From positions 28,024,001 to 28,088,000 of the forward strand of contig CM114272.1 of NCBI GenBank assembly GCA_050084515.1: a DNA stretch of 64,000 bases, read 5' to 3'. Source of the DNA: Blasia pusilla. Lineage: Eukaryota > Marchantiophyta > Marchantiopsida > Blasiales. The position numbers were made by a program, and so were the translations under genes. Shown here in pieces: positions 55,621-64,000 of this stretch (position 1 is its first letter; the number at the start of each line of letters is the position of its first letter). The notes under the pieces are model-generated. The model worked only from the letters and a program-made list of their open reading frames with translations, had not been told where the DNA came from and searched no databases.

Positions 55621-56230
55621 GGGATATCTGCCTTGCACACTCGCTACTCGTGGAAAGTGACCTAATTTAAACGGTTTCCATGACCAGGATATGACCGTCC
55701 ACACCGGGTCATGGAATACAAGAGGACCGGTGTAGGCCTCTGAACGCAGGACTGCCTCGTGGAGCACTATTACTTGGCAGGCGCCTGCTAATCCTCAAAT
55801 CCATGCCATGTGGGCGTTTCCCACTGGACCACGCGTAAGTCAATCAGTAATGAGTGGGTCAAATGAAAGTAGCCCCTCGCCACCGTGACGCAGTCGAATT
55901 GCAACGGCGTCGGCCCAAACGAAGCGTCTGTCCAGCAAGCATATTCCACCCGTGCAGCCAGTGACAGGGAGAACGGGTTCCAGGAGTAACCCGCGTCCAC
56001 CAAGCATATTCTATCTCACTCGCGCGGGAAGAGCCGGTTTGGCGAGCCGCGGCCCTAAATATCACAACGGGGATGAGGGGCTGAATCATAGTGCCCGGAC
56101 ACGTGTCTTTGTGGAGCGATCGCGATTAAAAATCAGTATGCGCCGTGGTTTTAGGTTATTTTAACCAAAATGTGCTAGAAGATACTAACACGGGAGAGTA
56201 CCACGATACTAACACAATTCGAATTACTAA
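55621..56230. other. GC-rich island, no gene recognised
   Basis: Second GC-rich stretch in the window. It has an internal partial duplication (AAGCATATTC followed by a C-rich block, near 55938 and 56002). The frames have no domain. Confidence 0.4.
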
Positions 56231-56738
56231 TCTATATAATCAAAAGAGTTTAATTAGTTTAAATATAGGGTTTAAGGGTCCCATCCTCCCTTGAGACTCA
56301 TGTAACAAATATTTAAATTAACATAACATGGGTGTGTATAGCATGGGTATTATATTAGTAAATAAATTTAATTAATATCAACAATGTTTTCATTAATTCA
56401 CCTCTTACGATTGAGAATAGACTTTCCGAGAGAGAATCTACTAATACAACCTAGTAGTAGGGAAATCTTTTTTTTCCTTTTTTTATTGTCACATATTTAA
56501 GAAGATGTTTTAGTAATAATATAAATATGAGATGTTAAAAAATAGGAAAATGGAATAAAATTTATTGGATTTACAAGCATGCATAATGCATTACTTTAAA
56601 AAATTCACATTTGGGCATATCTTTAGATACTAATTTTTTCTAGATATATAGTCGGATGTGTAAATGCAGAACCTTCAAATGTTCTAGCACTACGTGCTAA
56701 AACTTCTCCCTCATTGCTCCTCTCATCTTTGCCTTGCC
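56231..56738. other. AT-rich DNA starting with a Helitron-like 5' end
   Basis: TCTATATAATCAAAAGAGTT at 56231 after A resembles the Helitron 5' ends. No matching 3' end was found. Confidence 0.35.
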
Positions 56739-57035
56739 TTCCATCATGGACTAAAAGTGTGGATCCCACCTCTTAGAACCCATGTCCGTGGACATGTCTA
56801 GACTTGTCCGTCCATGTCCGTCCTAAGGAAGGTCTTGTATGTTTTGGTGCAACCATGTTTTGGTACAAAATTTCTCATGTTGTAGTCGGGAAACAAAGTC
56901 GGTAGTGTATTCTCGACATGGTTGCACCAAAACATACAAGACCTTCCTTAGGACGGACATGGACGGACAAGTCTAGACATGTCCACGGACATGGGTTCTA
57001 AGAGGTGGGATCCACACTTTTAGTCCATGATGGAA
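56739..57035. repeat. perfect 120-bp inverted repeat
   Basis: Arms 56739-56858 and 56916-57035 are exact reverse complements, with a 57-nt spacer between them. The arm begins TTCCATCATGGACTAAAAG and ends near GGTGCAACCATGT. No target-site duplication is evident. A transcript would form a 120-bp perfect duplex. Confidence 0.96.
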
Positions 57036-58300
57036 TGCAAATAATGGAAAAGGTCCTTTGGCATGGTGGTCTCTCCCATGAGCAAGCTCCCAAGGGGAGT
57101 AATGTTATGCTTCGAGGAGTTGGATCTACAAAGGCTACTTAAAACACCAATTGCCATGATTTAGATGAAAGCAATTTTTATAATTCAAATGTGGTATCTC
57201 ATTAGGGCCCCATTTGGGAAAATGGGGAAAGGCCATAAGCCCAAGAAAGAGGAAGTTTTATTCTTTATTCTAAAATAATATCCAATCCAAAAACATAACT
57301 AATTTGTTCATAATTTATAGTGATTGGGCATCCCATTCATTGAGATTTCGTTGAATAGCCTTGTTAGGGCTAGAGATAGACTCAACCGCCCCCCTCCAAA
57401 AAATGCTTTTCTCAATCCCCTAAAAATAAAGAAATAAAGAAATAGTAGGCATAATAAGGGGTGTCAAAGATCGTCCTATCTGGAATTACGTGGGTGACGC
57501 TATCAAACTTGGAAAATAACCTTTTTTTTGCTTCTTGAAGAGGAGGGGTGGGATTTTTGCAGCAATACACATTGGAGTGGCCCAAGAAGAAAAGGCTGTT
57601 TGGGCTTTAGTTGAAGAGACTTCAAGATACCAAGAATAGGTAGTTCATCGCCTCCTCAAGAGCTCCAAAGTAGGAAGCATGGGAAGCGGGAAGCTATTTC
57701 CAACCAGCAGAAATCATGTCCACACCGTTCTGGGTGAACAAGATTCCTTGGATAGGGGGACCTTTGACACCCTCTAATATCATGGACAAGGGGCTTCAAC
57801 TTGCAGTTCCCACCAACGATTTCTTTTTGTGAGTAAGTGAGAACTCCATCCAAGATTCCCAAAACCAACTCAAATCTCTGAATTGGGGGGGAGTCAAGGA
57901 CCACCAATTAAGGACCACCAATTAAGAGGTCTTTTATACTCGAACCAGTGGGGACTTTTTCCGCATTCAAAACAAGTACATGAGAATAAGAGTTCCTCCT
58001 CTTGCTCCACTTCTCATCCATATGGAATAAGCTATTTCATTAGGATATTCACATGCCCTTTAAATTTGCTACTAGTCCTTGGAGAATAACTCGTTTTGTT
58101 TACTGCCCTAACTATTTGTGTTTGTGAAAAGGTCATACAATGAAACATACATATTTCTTACATAGTTTTGGATACATCCGCTAGTATTTAACCTATGTGG
58201 ATGCATATCCACTTTTAGATGCATGCTTCTAAAAATACATGTATGGGATTCTCAATACTTTGTCTTACTCTCAGTTTATTAATTAGAATCCTCTCCTTTT
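57036..58300. other. intergenic
   Basis: No gene was recognised. A 15-base unit (AAGGACCACCAATT-) is doubled at about 57896-57925. The - frame 57656-57907 has no known domain. Confidence 0.4.
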
Positions 58301-58890
58301 GCATCAGTGGCTCCTACTGTTGGGTACAATATTGGGCAGGAGCAATTTCATCTCCTACCTTCAACTACACAAACAACCTTTCATCGGAGAGTGAATCTTG
58401 TTAAGTCTCAAAGTAGATTTTGGACACTAGGTGATGTGGTAGTTGTTGATCCAACACGTTCTTACTTAGTGTGTCGAGTGACACATACTAAAGGTTTGGT
58501 GGCCCAAGGAGCAAAAAGAATCAATGAGTTAAATTATGTTGTGAGACATGTGACCGATGAATTTATTCCTTTTGCAGTGGAAGTATTTGGTCACTTACAT
58601 GTGTCTTTTGATACTTTCTTGAAAACGTGTGCTCACCATTCCCTTGAGAATCATCACCTTGCCCCTTTCCAGTCTTTCTCTTTATGTAGTCACTACTTAT
58701 TTTCGGCAATGCACCTCATTTCAGTGGCTTTACAAGGTGCACAAGCCTTGGCATGGATACGTCGAGCGGATGTGGTGGGATCGCTCGCCTCGTTGTTCGT
58801 TCACGTCCTACCAATCACTAGTGTTCTTTTCAGATTTGTTTCAAGCTATTAATCGTGTAGCTCATTCAATTGGTGTTTGGGTCGGGTAAT
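58301..58890 (+). mobile_element. 5'-truncated non-LTR retrotransposon, copy C
   Basis: The + strand frame 58307-58852 encodes the endonuclease and tail: VGYNIGQEQFHLLPSTTQ, then RRVNL, LGDVVVVDPTRS, and a conserved tail (HVSFDTFLKTCAHHSLENHH). A shifted frame closes at 58889. It begins abruptly near 58301 where copies A and B continue upstream, so only about 590 bases were inserted or kept. It is the best preserved of the three copies in this region. Confidence 0.85.
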
Positions 58891-59514
58891 CGTCATTTTC
58901 TTTTTGCATTCCAATGTGCATTTTTGAACTCCTCATCTCTTGAGATGTTATTACTTTTTTTTTAATTACCTTTGTTATTATAATAAGGTCAAAATTTCTC
59001 CTTCTCTACGCCCCATCCCTAGACTAGTGTAGTAATTTTATTTTTATAAACTACTAAAATTTATCTCCCCTAATGCCATCGATGCACTATGAAAAAGCTC
59101 TATGAGTCGCCAGCTCCAGCCGGTGATAGGAACCAGGCCTATGAGTCACCCGCTCCGCAAAATCGTACCCATTAGCCCTGCTGGCATGAGGACGCGCTTG
59201 GGGTAGGAGCGGACGACTGACGGAGAGGAGAGAGGATGGTCCAAAGCCTGTAGGATTGTCGTGAGAGGGGTCCCTACTATTCTTGAGGGAGGAGACAAAG
59301 CGACAGAAGAAGAGAAAGGGGGAGAGAGTGAGACGGAGCGACAGAGAGAGATTCGGAGAGCATAGAGAGCTACAAGATTGATTGGTTGTGCGAGAGTAAC
59401 AGGAGAGATTGGCGCGGAGAGAGGGTGATGAGAATTCCAAGTGATTGGGCGCAGAAAAGCAGAGTGCGAGAGCGGTGACGAATGAGAGAGGAAGGATCGA
59501 ATCATTGCACAGAT

Positions 59515-59515
<1 letters not shown>

Positions 59516-59547
<32 letters not shown>
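59516..59547 (+). repeat. (GA)16 microsatellite
   Basis: Uninterrupted GA run about 175 bases upstream of the probable TGD3 start codon, in a purine-rich leader. Confidence 0.95.
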
Positions 59548-59549
<2 letters not shown>

Positions 59550-59722
59550 AGAGTATGCGGTACGAAAATTGAATTGTGAATGGTGAGGAAATTGTGTGGT
59601 GATAGGTCGGCCTGGTTACAAGGATTGCGAATTTGTGTTCAAGCCGTCGTGAGTCTGGAAGGCTGGGGGCGAAACAGTGGTTTGTTTACAAGCACGAGAG
59701 GGAAGCGTAGACAGGTGGAAGA

Positions 59723-62700
59723 ATGGTGACGACTCTCACGCCTTCGTACCCAGTGCTCACTGCTGCGAGGAGAATAGTGGCTTGTGGGCATTCTGCACAT
59801 CTGCCCTCTGTTGGCATAAGCCATTCTTGCCTACCATCGACTGCGCCAGAACGATTGGATTGGCCCGGCACTACCCTTGGACAACAAAGGCGGGTGTCAA
59901 CGAACTATGTTCTCTGCGCCTCCTCGGCGTCCACTACTCGAATCTCTTCACGCCACGAGGATTCCTCCTCCTTGATGCTGAATGTTCGTTCCTCTGAACC
60001 CTGTCTCCTTGTCTACAGGCGGCTAATTGGGAAAGTTCTCTGCTAGTATTTTGAACATGATTGTGGAACTACCTTCGGAATCTCGAGTCTTACAAACGGG
60101 AAACGGAATTGGATGCTATGCTAACAAGTCTGCTAGTTTCAGCTCTCTACTGCATAGTAATATCGAGCCCTGGCCTTGAGGACTCTAGTGCCGCCTGTTG
60201 CCGAACTATGGGGTGGCGATTCTGCGGTTGAATGAGGGTTCTGCTTTGGACTTCTCATTTTTGTATGGCCTCTCCAAAGTTTCCATTTGGAAAATTTACC
60301 ATATTCACACCTCAGCCTCGTATTAACTCCCCAGAAATTTAGAGGATTGAACCTGTATTACGTCAGCTTCGTTCATTTCAGTTTTGTGAAGGAACTGATC
60401 TCGAGTGTCAACGAGCCAAGGATGAAGCAATCTTACTTCTAATCCCAGGATGAACAGTTTTAAGGAAACCTTTTCTGTAATGATCACCATGGGTCGGGGA
60501 AAGTATGTTGCGTCTGTGTTTGAGTGAATAATTTGGGTGTCAAGGAGTCAATTTGTTGTTTTATCAATACGCCCAACTCCGTGTAGCTCCAGTCTATGAG
60601 AACAGTAGTCTTCCTTCACCCCTCAAAGAATGTCAATGAATATATACAGCAGTCTCGCGAGTTTGCAATCATGTTTTCAGTTGCGAAAGAATCATGCATT
60701 TGGGAAATTCTATGCTTATCGCGTCTAGAATACTATCTTACTTGCCTGCTTATATCAGGGCAAGACCCAACACGTAGAACCAGAGGAACCTGGTGACGTC
60801 TCACGACCGGAAGTAGAAGAAGAGGACGAGGCAGAGGTTCTCATTGAATGTCGGGACGTGTACAAATCTTTTGGAGAGAAGCATATATTGAGAGGAGCAA
60901 GCTTCAAGGTAACGTGGTAGGGTGAAGGTTTGATGACCTCGTAATTTTGACTTGCAGCCTGGTATTAACCGTGTTTACCCACTATTTTGTGAGGACATAG
61001 CTTCAATGACAATTTCCTTTGTGGGTGATCTTAGATCGAGGACTCTGAGCACATAGATATTAAGTATGTATGCTAACGCGTACTTGTCACAAGTGGCCAA
61101 TGTGGTGGGCTTCGGCTCTTATGTTTCACAGATTCGTGAAGGAGAGGCAGTTGGGATTATTGGACCATCGGGAACTGGGAAGTCGACAATTCTCCGGATC
61201 ATGGCTGGACTTCTGGGTCCTGACCAGGTATTGAATATGTAGTCTTCCTGTCTCCTTTCTAAATTGTTTCCCCTGAACTCCTCCATTAACTTTTTATGAC
61301 CCTGTGGAGTGGGAACAGTATTTGTAGCTATGTAAGAGTAGTTGTGGCACTTTATGAAGAACAACTGCCTGAATGAAGTGTCCTGCAGTTGTTTCTACAA
61401 TAACTTCTAACCACTGGAGGGTCTCATAGGGGGAGGTGTACGTATGTGGCAAGAAGAGGCAGGGTTTAATCAGTGATGAAGGCCACTCTGATCTTCGAAT
61501 TGGTTTGGTGAGTGGTGATATTTGACGAAGAAAGTTGTCCACAGTGATGTTCCCTTTTGAAAAATGGATGTTCTAGAATCTTTCTGTGCATGCAAGAGTC
61601 GTTACTCTATGAAATTGTTTATGTTCATGCCTACTTACATTACAGGGCGTTTGGCACTTGGCAGGTATTTCAAAGTGCAGCGCTTTTTGACTCTTTGACA
61701 GTGCGTGAGAATGTGGGTTTTATGCTGTACGTACAAAAAATCCATGAATGTGTTTTGACTTCACATAAAGGCTTTTACTTTTCAGTATATCATACCTCAT
61801 GACTTCAACTGAAATGAATTTACCGGTAGAGTGCCTAATGTTGGATGGCCGTTCTCCTTTACATTCTGCAGTTACGAACATTCAGATCTTTCTCAAGAGA
61901 AAATCCTTGAACTTGTTCAAGATAGCTTAGCAGCTGTGGGATTGAAGGTTCGTTTCAAATTCCTCTTCTGGCAAGAGATTTACTGCTTTTATGCATATGC
62001 ACTGTCACTGCAACAATTGGAAGCCATTCAGGAATTGGTGGTTTATAGTTACTGTCCTTGGTTGACCTATTCTCTGTACATACTCTCTGAGCATTAATAT
62101 GTCCTTACGGATTTGGGAACTCTCTAAAGGCCTCACTCTAATCTATTTTTGGGGTTTGTAGATTGAATATTGTGGCAGAGTGAAAGCTTTGCCAGGTCTG
62201 ATTACTAAGAATGTTTTGTGAATGTAGGCAACTAGTTCCCCTGTGAGAGCTGGGGTTACCCTAAAAACTTGCTGACTGTCTGATTCAGGGAGTAGAAGAT
62301 CGATTACCTTCCGAACTTTCTGGAGGGATGAAAAAACGGGTGGCACTGGCACGAGCCATTATTTCTGATGATCGATTAGAAGACACTGAGCGTGAGGTTT
62401 GCCCAAGGGACCAGCTCGACTGTCTAGTGTTTTGCCATGAATATTACTTCAATACACGCTTACCCCATGAAGCATAAGCAACTCAAGGTGCCTGATCAGA
62501 GATCAACATCTCAGGTTTTCCTGTTTTTGACAGTCTCCTTATGTACTGCAGCTTGTTATGTACGATGAGCCTACTGCTGGACTGGATCCTATTGCATCGA
62601 CAGTCGTGGAGGATTTAATCCGCTCAGTACATATTAAGGGCCATGACGCCAGGGGAAAGCCTGGGAAAATTTCTTCCTACGTAGTTGTCACTCATCAGCA

Positions 62701-63270
62701 TAGCACAATTCGACGGGCAGTAGACAGGTAAATCAGAATCTAAACCATGTGTTAATTTCTATTCTGTCTATCAAATGTTTATAATATATCCTACCTAAAT
62801 GTAGATTGTAACTTGGACGGTTTCCTGTGGATTTGGTTCCAAGGATCACAACTACCCTTAAGTCTGCCAAGAGTCCAGTAGTAGAGGTGATGATAATTTG
62901 TCTGCTGCAGAATACTTTTTCTTCATGACGGAAAGGTTGTCTGGGAAGGGGCAACAGCTGAGTTCGAGACTACAACCAATCCTATTGTTCGCCAGGTATA
63001 CTTTCTGTGTTCTACAAACCCAGATTAATGGCGCAAAATCTGTAAATGAGCAGTGGATGTGAATAGAAGGTGTGCTCGAGATCTATAAATGCACGCAACA
63101 TAATTCTTATAAGAGAAGATACGAAAGATTATAGGAAGGAATTTGGATCACTTGAACCACATTTAAAAAAATTTTGTGACATGCTGCTTAGGACAATTTC
63201 GATTGTGCTAATGTTGGAAGTTGTCTTGCAGTTTGCAGATGGCAGCCTCCGGGGACCTATTCGTTATTGA
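59723..63270 (+). CDS. TGD3: TGD3/ABCI13-like plastid lipid ABC ATPase
   Basis: Nine exons join in frame (870 bases, 289 aa plus stop): 60759-60908, 61132-61227, 61430-61507, 61665-61726, 61872-61947, 62289-62396, 62552-62727, 62911-62995, 63232-63270. They contain VLIECRDVYKSFGEKHIL, Walker A GPSGTGKS, Q-loop VFQSAALFDSLT, signature LSGGMKKR, Walker B MYDEPTAGLDP and H-loop THQHST, ending GPIRY. All catalytic motifs are intact. In Arabidopsis TGD3 is the stromal ATPase of the TGD1/2/3 complex that imports lipid from the ER into chloroplasts. Exon 1 is probably 59723 to about 59978 or 60037, a Ser/Ala/Arg-rich chloroplast transit peptide (MVTTLTPSYPVLTAARR). Its donor site is undecided: AAT-GTTCGT near 59979 or AAA-GTTCTC near 60038, both phase 0. 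Confidence 0.93.
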
Positions 63271-64000
63271 GGACAATTATGTTTGGGCTCCCCGGCCAAG
63301 GGGACAATTTGTATAAATATCTTTTGGTTAAAATGCCGTTACACTGAAATCGTAAGAAACTGATCGACAAGCACACCAAGTGTTCCTCTGAAATTCTTTA
63401 ATGATGTGCAGAAATATTCCACTACTCCTCAGACATCTGCGTAGAAGTATATGCACATACCCTGTCTCTTTCCCGGAGATCATTTGGATCTTGCTGAGAT
63501 CAAAGATACCCAGAGCGAATTTGGGGTTGAGAAACATCAGTAGCTGGTGAATACACATTGGTAGTTAGCATGTAGCAAAATATGTTTTAAGATTCTTCAT
63601 CTTGCATTTCTCATGCTTGTGAACCTGTGTACAAATCTGAAAGCTTTTCTCCACTATCCATTGAAGCTACTTTTGTGAAAGTGACCATCACATGTGTCTG
63701 CAGAAACTCCAAAGTCTTTAGGAGTAGATTTATTGCAAGGTGATTATGAATAAAGAAGTTCGCAATCTCCAAGTGCTGTCCGTCACGCAGCAAGACCATG
63801 CAGGATGTCTATGCCTGGACCATGTCTGTGAGAATGTATGTCAGTTGATCAGGAGAATGTTCAAGAATGCTACTGAAGGACTTTCTAGCTAACTTGTTTG
63901 GTGACCTACACTAACTGCATGTGGGTGAACCAGGATTTGGACTCCAACTATGGGAAGGCCTCATCTCTTTTACCTAGAGTTTAGCTTGGATCTCTTGTAC
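63271..64000. other. 3' region of the TGD3-like gene
   Basis: Should contain its 3' UTR. Frames on the - strand (63328-63558, 63611-63799) have no domain. Nothing else was recognised up to the window edge. Confidence 0.5.

Noticed and set aside
59087-59505. - strand Ser/Leu-rich frames (117 and 119 aa)
   Set aside because: Antisense to the purine-rich leader of the TGD3-like gene. Composition explains the open frame.

Overview
The window reads as nuclear DNA of a streptophyte plant, most likely a non-seed land plant such as a bryophyte. The organism call is inference. It rests on plant-only gene types (an amino acid permease of the AAP family and a TGD3-like plastid lipid ABC ATPase), on GT-AG introns of about 80-2,100 bases, and on a mobile-element set of a restriction-like-endonuclease non-LTR family, Helitrons, a Ty3/gypsy element with a PHD finger, and a hAT relative. 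No rRNA, tRNA or CRISPR was recognised.

Four host genes look intact, and their exons join in frame. (1) A leucine-rich-repeat receptor kinase, + strand, 7357-17716, 19 exons, 805 aa, resembling subfamily VIII-1. (2) An AAP-type amino acid permease, - strand, 18843-23170, 7 exons, 492 aa, convergent with the kinase. (3) The kinetochore protein NUF2, - strand, 47959 down to about 44262, 10 exons found, with the last few residues uncertain. (4) A TGD3/ABCI13-like ABC ATPase, + strand, 59723-63270, whose nine C-terminal exons are certain and whose transit-peptide exon is probable.

Between the genes lie mobile-element islands. 1-5877 holds a 5'-truncated non-LTR copy, a GC-rich island, a dead hAT transposase and an AT-rich Helitron-like repeat. 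27495-41580 is a nested structure. An approximately 13.6 kb Helitron on the - strand carries RepHel coding remnants and is interrupted by an approximately 5 kb Ty3/gypsy element. A short internal-deletion derivative of the same Helitron abuts its 3' end head to tail. 48800-58890 holds two more non-LTR copies, a Helitron helicase fragment, an AT-rich Helitron-like element and two mini-Helitrons (161 and 182 bp) with legible ends.

Two perfect inverted repeats stand out: 39-bp arms at 26668-26753 and 120-bp arms at 56739-57035. Other unusual signals are a GC-AG intron and a candidate 18-nt in-frame microexon in the receptor kinase, minisatellites in two permease introns, a long one-strand purine tract with tandem hairpins in the Helitron leader, and a 40-bp match between NUF2 intron 1 and a distant Helitron-rich spot. 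I did not find a wholly new multi-gene system. The most distinctive object is the nested Helitron with its deletion derivative.
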